A DNA stretch of 64,000 bases from an uncultured Clostridia bacterium (GTDB taxonomy: Bacteria; Bacillota; Clostridia; Christensenellales; Borkfalkiaceae). Each line of letters starts with the position of its first letter. The stretch's first letter is position 1. Below the pieces are notes generated by a model. That model saw nothing but the letters and a program-made list of their open reading frames with translations, did no database searches and was not told the DNA's origin. This document shows positions 19,654 to 28,273 of this stretch, piece after piece. The DNA lies in assembly GCA_944327625.1 (NCBI GenBank), contig CALVHL010000001.1, forward strand, positions 160,006 to 224,005, read 5' to 3'. The position numbers and the translations under genes are program-made.

Positions 19654-21181
19654 TGAGATACTTGACGAAATAAGAAAAATACCCGCGATGAGTACGGCGA
19701 TACTCAACTCGGTAGAGCTCATCAAGTCTGAAAACGCCGTCGAGGTCGGGCTGATTACCGACAAGGCGTTTACCCCCGACGACGAACTCAAAGTCAGAAA
19801 GATTTTGTCGGGCTATGTGCCGCAGCTCTTTTCTTCGCGGGTAAAAATATCCAAACTCACGCCCGACGAGGGCATGGTCGCCCGCAAAATTCTCTCGATA
19901 ATTCCCTCCTGCAACAGGCAGATTTCTGCGTTCGTCACCGCCGACGATATAAAAGTAGAGCGCGTCGAGGGCGGGTTTTACTTTACCATTAAGGTCATAA
20001 GCTGCAACGCCTATACCAACGACTTTATAGCCGCCGTGGTAAAGGAGCTTAAAAAGTGCTATTGCGGCGAGTTTTCGGGCAAGTGCATAGCCGATGCCTC
20101 CAAGGTCGACGACATAGTCATCGAGGAGGAGCACGAGAATATAGAGTACGTCATTCCCGTCAGGACTTTTGAAATAGCCGACTTTACGCCCATAGAGAGC
20201 ACTAAGGAAAGGACTTCGGCGGTATATCTTTCCGACCTCAATTTCGTCAGCGAGGAAGTCGTCGTCTGCGGTAAGATCGAGGACATAAGGGAGCGCGAAC
20301 TCGAACGCCCCGACGGCAGAAAGCGCATAATGTTCAACTTTACGATAACCGACACGACGGCGACCATGCGCATTTCATATTTCGCGCGGCAAAAGAGCAT
20401 AGACAAGATACGTAAGCTTGCGGTGGGCGACAGCATAGTCATGACCTGTAAGACCGACACCTTTAACGGCATGGTGCGCCCGACGGCAAACCTCATAGAC
20501 TACGGTAAAGTGCCGGACGGCTTCGTGCCCGAAAAGCGCATGTCCAAGCCCGTGCCCAAGTACTACGAGACCATCAATCCTCAGCCCTTTGAGGAGTTCA
20601 CGCAGGACGATATGTTCACCGACAGGTCGATGCCCGATTGTCTAAGACAGAACGTATTTGTCGTGTTCGACCTCGAAACGACGGGGCTCAACAGCTCTCC
20701 GTCGGCGGGCAATATGGACAAGATTATAGAGATAGGCGCGTTCAAGCTCATAGACGGCGAAATTGCCGAGCAGTTCAGCACCTTCGTCAACCCGAGGCGC
20801 AAGCTCTCGGAGGAAATAGTCAAACTTACGGGCATAGAGCAGAGCCAGGTGGACGGCGCGCCCGACTATGAGGAGGTCATGCCGGATTTCTTCAAGTTCT
20901 GCGACGGCGCATATCTCGTCGGTCACAACATAGCCAATTTCGACTTCAAGTTCGTCGATTATTACTGCTCCAAGTGCGGCTATATGCTCGAAAGAAAGAT
21001 CTTCGACACTATACCGCTTTCGCAGCAGCTTTTAAGGCTGTCCAACTATAAGCTGAATACCATCGCCGACTACTTCGGCATAACTTTCAACCACCACAGG
21101 GCGGCGGACGACGCGCTGGTGACGGCAAAAATCTTCAAAGAACTGATAAAAATAAAAAAATCTTTGCCAAACCTGTGCTAA
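19646..21181 (+). CDS. PolC-derived OB/exonuclease protein lacking the polymerase
   Basis: The gene sits where polC normally lies, between ispG and rimP, but has only 511 residues against about 1,400 for PolC. Residues 1-200 look like the PolC N-terminal region and about 200-310 like its OB fold (VVVCGKIEDIRERE...FNFTITDTTATM). The DEDDh 3'-5' exonuclease begins near 338. Exo I is D342-L-E344, exo II lies in GHNIANFDFKFVD and exo III in HHRAADDALVT, so all five metal/catalytic residues are present. The PHP segments, palm, fingers and tau-binding tail are missing. The start is ATG 19646, overlapping ispG; an earlier ATG at 19592 is inside ispG. Proofreading or repair is likely. See the finding. 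Confidence 0.85.
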   Translation: MVDEILDEIRKIPAMSTAILNSVELIKSENAVEVGLITDKAFTPDDELKVRKILSGYVPQLFSSRVKISKLTPDEGMVARKILSIIPSCNRQISAFVTADDIKVERVEGGFYFTIKVISCNAYTNDFIAAVVKELKKCYCGEFSGKCIADASKVDDIVIEEEHENIEYVIPVRTFEIADFTPIESTKERTSAVYLSDLNFVSEEVVVCGKIEDIRERELERPDGRKRIMFNFTITDTTATMRISYFARQKSIDKIRKLAVGDSIVMTCKTDTFNGMVRPTANLIDYGKVPDGFVPEKRMSKPVPKYYETINPQPFEEFTQDDMFTDRSMPDCLRQNVFVVFDLETTGLNSSPSAGNMDKIIEIGAFKLIDGEIAEQFSTFVNPRRKLSEEIVKLTGIEQSQVDGAPDYEEVMPDFFKFCDGAYLVGHNIANFDFKFVDYYCSKCGYMLERKIFDTIPLSQQLLRLSNYKLNTIADYFGITFNHHRAADDALVTAKIFKELIKIKKSLPNLC

Positions 21182-21184
21182 AAC

Positions 21185-21213
21185 TTGCCAAACGCATTCA
21201 GTCGTGTTATAAT
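21185..21213 (+). promoter_or_regulatory. Promoter of the rimP-nusA-infB operon
   Basis: TTGCCA (21185-21190), 17-base spacer, TATAAT (21208-21213); the start site is expected near 21220. Confidence 0.85.
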
Positions 21214-21240
21214 ATAGCAGACTTAATACTTAGTTTTAAG

Positions 21241-21268
21241 ATTGAGTGCCTTGACAAAGGCACTCAAT
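21241..21268 (+). promoter_or_regulatory. Leader hairpin upstream of rimP
   Basis: ATTGAGTGCC (21241-21250) and GGCACTCAAT (21259-21268) form a perfect 10-pair stem with loop TTGACAAA. No T-run follows, so it is a transcript leader structure rather than a simple terminator. The rimP ATG is 19 bases downstream. Confidence 0.7.
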
Positions 21269-21286
21269 ACTTGTATATGGAGATTT

Positions 21287-21745
21287 ATGAAATTCAAATC
21301 AGCTGATGAAATAAGGAAATTTGTCGAGAAAATAGCTGCGCCTATGGGCATTGAGATAGTCGATATCGCGCTCAACGAAAAGCAGGCGCAGTTGACTGTC
21401 TTCATCGAGACGGAGGAGGGCGTAGACCTCGACACCTGCGAGAAGTTCCACAACGCAATAATCGATCCGATAGACGAGCTCGATCCGAGCTACGGCGACG
21501 CATACACGCTCAACGTATCCAGCCCCGGGCTCGACCGTCCGTTTAAGACACAGCGCGATTTTGAGAGAAATCTCGGCAAGGAAGTGGAGATTAAGCTCTA
21601 TTCGCCCCTTAAAGGCAAGAAATTTCTCGAAGGCGTACTCAGCGCGTTCGACGAGAACAATATAACCGTCGAGGTAAACGGCGAAAGCCTCAAACTGCCC
21701 CGCAACCGCATAGCCAAGATAAACAAGGCTATCAAATTTGAATAA
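21287..21745 (+). CDS. rimP: Ribosome maturation factor RimP
   Basis: Needed for assembly of the 30S subunit. The 152 residues contain the family segments DIALNEKQAQLTVFI, DLDTCEKFHNAI and the highly conserved LNVSSPGLDRPF, then an SH3-like C-terminal domain. The start is ATG 21287 after ATGGAGAT; the ATG-less extension back to 21242 would run through the leader hairpin. It is first gene of the nusA-infB operon. Confidence 0.94.
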   Translation: MKFKSADEIRKFVEKIAAPMGIEIVDIALNEKQAQLTVFIETEEGVDLDTCEKFHNAIIDPIDELDPSYGDAYTLNVSSPGLDRPFKTQRDFERNLGKEVEIKLYSPLKGKKFLEGVLSAFDENNITVEVNGESLKLPRNRIAKINKAIKFE

Positions 21746-21796
21746 TTAAGGCGCTCTGAAAACCGCGCAAACAGACATATTATAGGAGAAATCAAA

Positions 21797-22897
21797 ATGG
21801 TCAATAAGGATTTTTTTGCTGCTCTTGCAGATCTTGAAAGTCAGAAGGGTATTCCCCAGGAAGTATTTATCGAGGCGCTCAAAAACGCGCTCGTTTCTGC
21901 ACGCAAAAAGCAGGGCGGTTCCGGCGCGATCGAGTTCAAGTTCCTTCCCGAAAAGGGCACTATCGAGTTTTACTCGGTAAGGACGGTCGTCGAGGAAGTC
22001 GAGAACAGGGATACCGAAATCTCGCTCGAAGAAGCGCAGGAGATTAAGAAAAGCTATAAGGTCGGCGACAAAATCATCGAAAGCTTCAAGCCCAAGGATT
22101 TCTCCCGCATTGCCGCGCAGACCGCAAAGCAGGTAATACTTCAGAAACTGCACGAGACCGAGAGAGACGCCGCAATGACCGAATTCTCCGACAAGGAGGG
22201 CGAACTTGTCGTCGGTACGATAAGAAAGATCGACGCGAGAAACGTATATGTCGAGCTCGGCAAAGGTCAGGTCGAGGGGCTTATGATGCCCTCCGATCAG
22301 GTGCCCAGCGAGACCTATAACGTCAACGACAAGATAAAGGTATTCGTCAAGCGCGTCAAAAGCGGCTATAAGGGCGCACAGGTGCTCGTCAGCCGTTCTT
22401 CGGCAGGGCTCGTGAGAAAGCTCTTTGAGGAAGAAGTGCCCGAAATTAAGCAGGGCAGCGTAGTCATAAAGGAAGTCAGCAGAGAGGCGGGCGCAAGGAC
22501 CAAGATTGCCATAAGCTCCGAAGATCCGAGGGTGGACGCCGTCGGTGCGTGCGTAGGCAACAAGGGTTCGAGGGTTAATGCGATCGTCGAGGAACTCCAC
22601 GGCGAGAAGATAGACATCATTCCCTGGAGCGAAAATCCCCTCGAATTCATCGCCAAGGCGCTCTCCCCCGCAAAGGTCATTTCGGTTACACAGCTCGACG
22701 GCGAGAAGTCGGCAATGGCTGTCGTTCCCGACGACAAGCTGTCGCTTGCGATAGGCAAGGACGGTCAGAACGCCCGTCTTGCCGTAAGGCTTACGGGCTG
22801 GAAGATAGACGTCAAGAGCGAGAGCGCGGCCGCAAAACTCGGCTACGGCTTGCAGGATATAGAGGACGAAGGCGAAACGGGAAAGGAAGAAGAATAA
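21797..22897 (+). CDS. nusA: Transcription termination/antitermination factor NusA
   Basis: Binds RNA polymerase and RNA to modulate pausing and termination. The 366 residues carry the N-terminal polymerase-binding domain (1-130), an S1 domain (about 135-200, VVGTIRKIDARNVYVELGKG) and two KH domains (from 200, with DPRVDAVGACVGNKGSR and LAIGKDGQNARLAVRLT). It ends in an acidic tail without the C-terminal repeats found in proteobacteria, as usual in Bacillota. ylxR begins 4 bases after the stop. Confidence 0.97.
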   Translation: MVNKDFFAALADLESQKGIPQEVFIEALKNALVSARKKQGGSGAIEFKFLPEKGTIEFYSVRTVVEEVENRDTEISLEEAQEIKKSYKVGDKIIESFKPKDFSRIAAQTAKQVILQKLHETERDAAMTEFSDKEGELVVGTIRKIDARNVYVELGKGQVEGLMMPSDQVPSETYNVNDKIKVFVKRVKSGYKGAQVLVSRSSAGLVRKLFEEEVPEIKQGSVVIKEVSREAGARTKIAISSEDPRVDAVGACVGNKGSRVNAIVEELHGEKIDIIPWSENPLEFIAKALSPAKVISVTQLDGEKSAMAVVPDDKLSLAIGKDGQNARLAVRLTGWKIDVKSESAAAKLGYGLQDIEDEGETGKEEE

Positions 22898-22900
22898 TAG

Positions 22901-23176
22901 ATGCCCAAGACTAAGAAAATACCGCTCAGACAGTGCATAGCGTGCAGGGAACTCAAAGAAAAGCGCGAGATGCTCAGGATCGTCAAGACGTCCGAGGGCA
23001 AAATATTCCTCGACTTTTCTTCAAAGGCCGCAGGCAGAGGCGCATATATCTGCGACAACCCCGAATGTATCAAAAAGCTCAAAAAGGCGCGGCTTATAGA
23101 CAAAGTGTTCGGTTGCAGGGCAGACGACGCGGTCTATGCCGCAATCGAGGAGGAATACCTTGGCAGAAAAGGTTGA
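22901..23176 (+). CDS. ylxR: YlxR/RnpM family RNA-binding protein
   Basis: A 91-residue protein of the DUF448 family, reported in other Bacillota to bind and modulate RNase P. Family marks are RQCIACRELKEKREMLRIV near the N-terminus and GRGAYICDNPECIKKLKK, with paired cysteines. It sits between nusA and ylxQ as in most Bacillota. Confidence 0.9.
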   Translation: MPKTKKIPLRQCIACRELKEKREMLRIVKTSEGKIFLDFSSKAAGRGAYICDNPECIKKLKKARLIDKVFGCRADDAVYAAIEEEYLGRKG

Positions 23177-23477
23177 CGCATACCTCGGCTTTTGTCTCAG
23201 GGCGCGGAAAATCGCGCTCGGTTCGGGTACGATAGACACCCTGAAAAAGGACGTCTATCTCATAATTGTCTGTTCGACTGCGTCGGAAAACGCATTTAAA
23301 CTAGCTTTGAAATACAGCAACAGATTTTCCTGCCCGCTCGTCGTGTGCAACGGCGGTCTTGAAAATTCTGTCCATAAAGCAGGTTGCAAGCTTGCGGCCG
23401 TGCGCGATAAAAATCTTGCCGAGGCGATATGCGATAACCTCGGCGGCAACTACAAATTATATGCTGGGAGGCAATAA
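23160..23477 (+). CDS. ylxQ: L7Ae-family ribosomal-like protein YlxQ
   Basis: A small RNA-binding protein of the L7Ae/L30e fold (kink-turn binder), function not settled. I choose TTG 23160 as start: GAGGAGGA lies 5-6 bases upstream and the product begins EKVDAYLGFCLRARK, as the family does. This gives 105 residues and a 17-base overlap with ylxR. The central region (DVYLIIVCSTASENAF) fits the family fold. Confidence 0.85.
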   Translation: MAEKVDAYLGFCLRARKIALGSGTIDTLKKDVYLIIVCSTASENAFKLALKYSNRFSCPLVVCNGGLENSVHKAGCKLAAVRDKNLAEAICDNLGGNYKLYAGRQ

Positions 23478-23479
23478 TT

Positions 23480-26080
23480 ATGGCAAAATACGAAAATATT
23501 GAGAATATATCCAAAATGCTCGGCGACGGCAGTTTCAGCGAGCTGTCCAAGAAAATTTCCGCCGTCGAGAAGTCGGCTTTCGACGTAATTAAAAAACTCT
23601 CCGCCCTTGAAAACGAAAGGGCGAAGAAGCAGGCTGAGATATCGGACAAGGAGAATGTGCAGGAAGCGTCCGAACAGCCCGCCGCACCCGCGCCGAAAGA
23701 GGCCGTAAAGGAGGTTAAGCCCGCCGCAGAAGTCAAGGCGGAAGAACCTGCCGAAATAAAGCCCGAGAAGGTTGAAAAGGTTGAGGTCAAGGTTGAAGAA
23801 AAGCCCGCAGCCGAAGAAAAACCCGTAAAGGCAGCCGAAAAGCCGACGGTTAAGACCGAGGAAAAACCCAAGGCGGAGGCTAAACCCGCCGAAAAGAAGG
23901 GCAAAGAGGAGGCAAAAGCTCAGCCTGCTCAGCCCAAGAGACCTTCATTCATAGTCGCTAAGGCAAGTTCTCTGCCTCCCAAGACATTTGTCAACAGCGA
24001 CAGTTCATCCCGCGGACAGAGGAGCGCGAACGGCGGTCAGGCAAGACAGGGCGCAAGCCGTCCTGCATCTTCCGCGCCGAGATACGTCGCACCCGCCGCG
24101 CCTCAGCCTGTAAAACCTGCGGGCAAGAACTTCGGTCCCGACAAGAAGAAGGGCTTTGAAAAGACCTACGTCGAAAAGGACAGACACGCAATATCCAAGC
24201 GCGCGCTTGCCAAGCAGCAGGGCGTTACCGTCGAGGACTTCGACGAGGACAAGAGCGGTTACAGAAAGCTGAGGGTAAAGAAGGATAAAAAGCAGGTTGC
24301 TGCCAATACCGTCAAGATAGAGCACGCAGTCGTCACTACCGACGAAATACCCCTTAAACTGCTCTCCGAAAAGATAGGCATGCCCGCTGTCGGAATAACC
24401 AAGTGGCTGTTCAAAGAGGGCATAATGAAGACGGTTAACGAATCTATCGATTACGATACCGCCGCGCTCCTTGCCGCAAGCATAGGCATAGAGCTTGAAT
24501 ACAAGCCCGAAAAGACGGCGGAGGAAATACTCAGCGAAAAGCAGGCGGACACCGTGGAGGAGATCGAAAGCCTCGTTCCCCGTGCTCCAGTCGTAACCGT
24601 CATGGGACACGTCGACCACGGCAAGACTTCGCTTCTCGACTATATCAGAAAGTCCGCCGTAGCGTCAGGCGAAGCTGGCGGTATTACCCAGCATATCGGC
24701 GCATATTCGGTCAACGTCAACGGCAAGTCGATAACCTTCATCGATACCCCGGGACACGAAGCGTTCACGGCGATGAGGGCGAGAGGCGCTCAGGTCACAG
24801 ATATAGTCATTCTCGTCGTTGCCGCAGACGACGGCATAATGCCCCAGACGATAGAGGCAATCAACCACGCCAAGGCGGCAAACGTCTCGATAATCGTTGC
24901 GATTAACAAGATGGATAAAGTCGGGGCAAATCCCGAAAAGATAAAGCAGGATCTGACGGGCTACGGGCTCGTTCCCGAAGAATGGGGCGGCGATACCCCC
25001 GTATGTCCCATCTCCTGCAAGACGGGCGAGGGCATACGCGAATTGCTTGAAAACGTCCTGCTCGTCGCCGAGATGAAGGAACTTCTCGCCAACCCCGAAA
25101 GAGAGGCGAGGGGCGCTATCATCGAGGCTCAGCTCGACAAGGGCAAGGGCCCCGTTGCGACCGTGCTCGTGCAGAACGGTACACTGCATACGGGCGACAA
25201 TATAATTTCAGGCACGATTACAGGCCGCGTCCGCGCCATGATAGACGACAGGGGCAGGACGGTCAAGGAGGCAGGTCCTTCAATGCCCGTATTCGTCCTC
25301 GGCCTCGAAGAAGTGCCCAATGCGGGCGACTCTATCTTCGCGGTATCGCAGGACCTCATGAAGTCTGTCATCGAGGAGAGAAAGAGAAAGCAGAGCGAGG
25401 CCATGGTCAAGGCGGCTTCCAAGATTTCGCTCGACGACGTGTTCGGCAAGATAGCCGAGGGCAATATCAAGACGCTCAACCTCATCATCAAGGGCGACGT
25501 TCAGGGTTCTGTCGAAGCGGTTAAGCAGTCGGTCGTCAAGCTCTCCAACGATGAAGTTCAGGTCAAGGTCATTCACAGCGGCGCAGGCGCGATTACCGAA
25601 TCGGACGTTATGCTCGCCGACTCGTCAAATGCCATAATTCTCGGCTTCAACGTGCGTCCCGACTCCAAGGCAAGGGCAACCGCCGAGAGAAGCAAGGTCG
25701 ACATAAGGACTTATCGCATAATCTACGACCTGCTCGACGATATCGAAGCGGCGCTCAAAGGCATGCTTTCTCCCAAGTATCAGGACGTATATCTCGGCAA
25801 GTGCGAAGTTCGTCAGACCTTCAAGATCACGGGCGTCGGCAATATTGCGGGCTGCTACGTGCTCGAAGGCAAGATAATTAGGGGCGGCAAGCTCAGGATA
25901 TACCGCGACGACGTGCTCGTCGTCGAGGGCAACGTGCAGCAGCTCAAACGCTTCAAGGACGACGTCAAGGAAGTCAACTACGGCTATGAGTGCGGTTGCG
26001 CAATCGAAGGCTTCAACGACATCAAGGTCGGCGACATTATAGAGTGCTATTCGATCGAGGAAATTGCGCCTAAGGCATAA
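23480..26080 (+). CDS. infB: Translation initiation factor IF-2
   Basis: The GTPase that brings initiator tRNA to the 30S subunit. In 866 residues, the first 240 are low-complexity (Ala, Pro, Glu, Lys), followed by an IF2_N domain (about 290-345). The GTPase has G1 GHVDHGKT (376-383), G3 DTPGHEAF and G4 NKMD, followed by domains II, III and IV (C-terminal [22 protein letters not shown]). It ends 18 bases before rbfA. Confidence 0.97.
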   Translation: MAKYENIENISKMLGDGSFSELSKKISAVEKSAFDVIKKLSALENERAKKQAEISDKENVQEASEQPAAPAPKEAVKEVKPAAEVKAEEPAEIKPEKVEKVEVKVEEKPAAEEKPVKAAEKPTVKTEEKPKAEAKPAEKKGKEEAKAQPAQPKRPSFIVAKASSLPPKTFVNSDSSSRGQRSANGGQARQGASRPASSAPRYVAPAAPQPVKPAGKNFGPDKKKGFEKTYVEKDRHAISKRALAKQQGVTVEDFDEDKSGYRKLRVKKDKKQVAANTVKIEHAVVTTDEIPLKLLSEKIGMPAVGITKWLFKEGIMKTVNESIDYDTAALLAASIGIELEYKPEKTAEEILSEKQADTVEEIESLVPRAPVVTVMGHVDHGKTSLLDYIRKSAVASGEAGGITQHIGAYSVNVNGKSITFIDTPGHEAFTAMRARGAQVTDIVILVVAADDGIMPQTIEAINHAKAANVSIIVAINKMDKVGANPEKIKQDLTGYGLVPEEWGGDTPVCPISCKTGEGIRELLENVLLVAEMKELLANPEREARGAIIEAQLDKGKGPVATVLVQNGTLHTGDNIISGTITGRVRAMIDDRGRTVKEAGPSMPVFVLGLEEVPNAGDSIFAVSQDLMKSVIEERKRKQSEAMVKAASKISLDDVFGKIAEGNIKTLNLIIKGDVQGSVEAVKQSVVKLSNDEVQVKVIHSGAGAITESDVMLADSSNAIILGFNVRPDSKARATAERSKVDIRTYRIIYDLLDDIEAALKGMLSPKYQDVYLGKCEVRQTFKITGVGNIAGCYVLEGKIIRGGKLRIYRDDVLVVEGNVQQLKRFKDDVKEVNYGYECGCAIEGFNDIKVGDIIECYSIEEIAPKA

Positions 26081-26098
26081 ATTTTCGGAGGTGATTGA

Positions 26099-26467
26099 GT
26101 GAAAGGAGTCAGAGGAGAACGGCTTGCAAGCCAGTTCAGGGAAGAAATTTCCAGGATTATTGCCACAGATTTAAGGAACAGACATCCCGAACTCAGCGCA
26201 ATAATCAGCATTACCGAAGCCGACGTCGCGCCCGATTTAAAAAGCGCGAAGATCTATACGAGCATTTACGACACCGACGAAGCCAAAAAAGAGCGCAGTT
26301 TTGAAATTTTAAAGGAAAATGCGGGGCATATCCGCCACGAACTTGCCAAAGTTCTGCGGATCAGGACCGTGCCCGAACTTCGTTTCATCGTTGACGGCAG
26401 TATGGAATACGGCGTCAGGATAGACAATATTTTAAGTAAGATAGAAAAGAGCGATAAAGATGACTAA
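26099..26467 (+). CDS. rbfA: Ribosome-binding factor A
   Basis: 30S maturation and cold-shock factor with a KH-like fold. The start is GTG 26099, just after a strong GGAGGTGA site. The 122 residues include ISRIIATDLRNR and the conserved FIVDGSMEYGVRID at the end. The last 8 bases overlap nrnA. Confidence 0.93.
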   Translation: MKGVRGERLASQFREEISRIIATDLRNRHPELSAIISITEADVAPDLKSAKIYTSIYDTDEAKKERSFEILKENAGHIRHELAKVLRIRTVPELRFIVDGSMEYGVRIDNILSKIEKSDKDD

Positions 26468-27428
26468 TTCGGCACTCGGCGATATTGCAAGGGTTTTGAA
26501 TAACAGCAAGCGGGTTGCGATCACCTGCCACGTCCGCCCCGACGGCGACGCGCTGGGCAGTGCGCTCGCACTCTGTCTCGCGCTCAGAAATGCAGGTAAA
26601 GAGGCATACATGATCTGCGAGGACGGAGCGCCCGAAAGGCTGTCGATCTTCCCCGCAATGTCAGAGGTTTCAGTAAGTCTGCCCGTTAAATTTTCGGATA
26701 TCGACCTGTTTGTCACCGTCGACGCGGCGGACGTAACCAGAATAGGCATATTCTGCGACGAATACCTGAAATTCAAGGGCGTAACGCTCAATATCGACCA
26801 CCATATATCAAATCAGGGCTACGCAAAGTATAACTACGTCGTGCCCGAAAGCACGGCGACGTGCGAAATATTGCCCGAAATACTGCTTGCGGCGGGGTTT
26901 GAGATAACCAAGGACATTGCCGACCTCATCGCGCTCGGGCTGCTGACCGACAGCGGAAATTTCTCGCATAACGACGTCAGCGCAAAGACCTTTGCGGTCG
27001 CCTCGCTCCTCAAAGAGCGCGGCGCAGACATTTGCAGAATAAGCTATCTCATGTTCACGCGGCAGACGCGCGGCAGGGCGATACTGTTCGGAAAAGTTCT
27101 GAACCGCCTGCGCTTCGCCCTCGACGGCAAACTCGCCTTTATCAATATTACACAGAAGGACTTTGAGACGACGGGCACGGACAAGAGCCATACGGAGGGT
27201 TTTGTCGACTATGCTCTGTCCATTGACGAGGTGGAGGTTTCGGTTTCCCTGCTCGAAGTCAAGCCCAACCAATACAAGGCTTCGCTTCGCAGCAAGCGCG
27301 TAAACGTCAACGCCGTCGCTTCAAACTTTGGCGGGGGCGGGCACGTCCTCGCAAGCGGCTGTATGCTGTTCGGCGAGCTTGAAGAAGTCATTGAAAGGCT
27401 GACTTACGCCGTATATCAGCAGTTATGA
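26460..27428 (+). CDS. nrnA: DHH/DHHA1 phosphoesterase, NrnA type
   Basis: Degrades oligoribonucleotides (nanoRNA) and dephosphorylates pAp in relatives. The 322 residues show CHVRPDGDALGS (metal site), TVDAAD, NIDHHISN (the DHH motif), LLTDSGNFSH and the C-terminal DHHA1 signature FGGGGHVLASGC. Its ends overlap rbfA and truB (ATGA), giving a tightly coupled row of genes. Confidence 0.94.
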   Translation: MTNSALGDIARVLNNSKRVAITCHVRPDGDALGSALALCLALRNAGKEAYMICEDGAPERLSIFPAMSEVSVSLPVKFSDIDLFVTVDAADVTRIGIFCDEYLKFKGVTLNIDHHISNQGYAKYNYVVPESTATCEILPEILLAAGFEITKDIADLIALGLLTDSGNFSHNDVSAKTFAVASLLKERGADICRISYLMFTRQTRGRAILFGKVLNRLRFALDGKLAFINITQKDFETTGTDKSHTEGFVDYALSIDEVEVSVSLLEVKPNQYKASLRSKRVNVNAVASNFGGGGHVLASGCMLFGELEEVIERLTYAVYQQL

Positions 27429-28273
27429 ACGGGTTTGTCAACGTAAATAAAGCGCCTTTCGTCAGTTCGGCGAGGGAAGTTGCCATAATCAAGCGGCTCA
27501 GCGGTACGCCCTGCGGACATCTCGGCACGCTCGATCCCATGGCGAGCGGCGTTCTGCCGATAGCAATCGGCAACGCGGCGCGGCTTTTCGACTATTTTCT
27601 CACAAAGAGAAAGAGATATACCGCCTCGTTCCGCTTCGGCGTCGACTATGACACGCTCGACACGACGGGGACGCTTAAAGCGAGCGGGGAGAGAGTGCCC
27701 GACGAGGCTGAAATAATCTCCGTCCTGCCCTCGCTCGTCGGCGAGGTCGACCAGATTCCGCCCAATTACAGCGCAAAGTGCGTAAACGGCAAGCGCGGCT
27801 ATATGCTTGCGAGGAGCGGCGAAGAATTTACTCTGCCGCCCAAGCGCGTGACTATATATTCGATAGATTTTGAGGGCAGAGACCAAAACGGAGATTTTAT
27901 TTTCGACATAGAGTGCGGCGGCGGAACATATATCCGCTCTATCGCCCGCGACATGGCAAAGTCGCTCGGCACAGTTGCCGCCATGAGCGCACTCGTGAGG
28001 ACGGCAAGCGGGCCGTTCACAATTGAAAATTCGGTTGAGACGAGCTATCTCACCGCTGAAAATTTGCAGGAACACATTATCCCTACTGACAGTTTGTTGC
28101 CGTTTGAAAGCGTGTACCCGACGGGTACGGACGCGAAAAGGCTGTTCAACGGTCTTACCGCGGATATGTCGCTTGCAGACGGGCTGTATAAAATATATAA
28201 AGAAAACCAAGGCTTTTACGGGCTGGCACAGTCCGAGGGCGGAGTTTTAAAGATAAGGACAAAATTATGTTGA
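27425..28273 (+). CDS. truB: tRNA pseudouridine-55 synthase
   Basis: Makes the universal pseudouridine 55 in the tRNA T-loop. The catalytic Asp37 lies in HLGTLDPMASGVLP. Other family segments are KRKRYTASFRFGVDYDTLDTTG, YSAKCVNGKRGY and GGGTYIRSIARDM. It has 282 residues. The start overlaps nrnA by 4 bases and the end overlaps ribF by 7. Confidence 0.95.
   Translation: MNGFVNVNKAPFVSSAREVAIIKRLSGTPCGHLGTLDPMASGVLPIAIGNAARLFDYFLTKRKRYTASFRFGVDYDTLDTTGTLKASGERVPDEAEIISVLPSLVGEVDQIPPNYSAKCVNGKRGYMLARSGEEFTLPPKRVTIYSIDFEGRDQNGDFIFDIECGGGTYIRSIARDMAKSLGTVAAMSALVRTASGPFTIENSVETSYLTAENLQEHIIPTDSLLPFESVYPTGTDAKRLFNGLTADMSLADGLYKIYKENQGFYGLAQSEGGVLKIRTKLC

Noticed and set aside
21182..21286. Possible frameshifted remainder of polC after the exonuclease domain
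   Set aside because: The interval is only about 100 bases and consists of a promoter and the rimP leader; rimP follows directly, so no polymerase remnant exists here.
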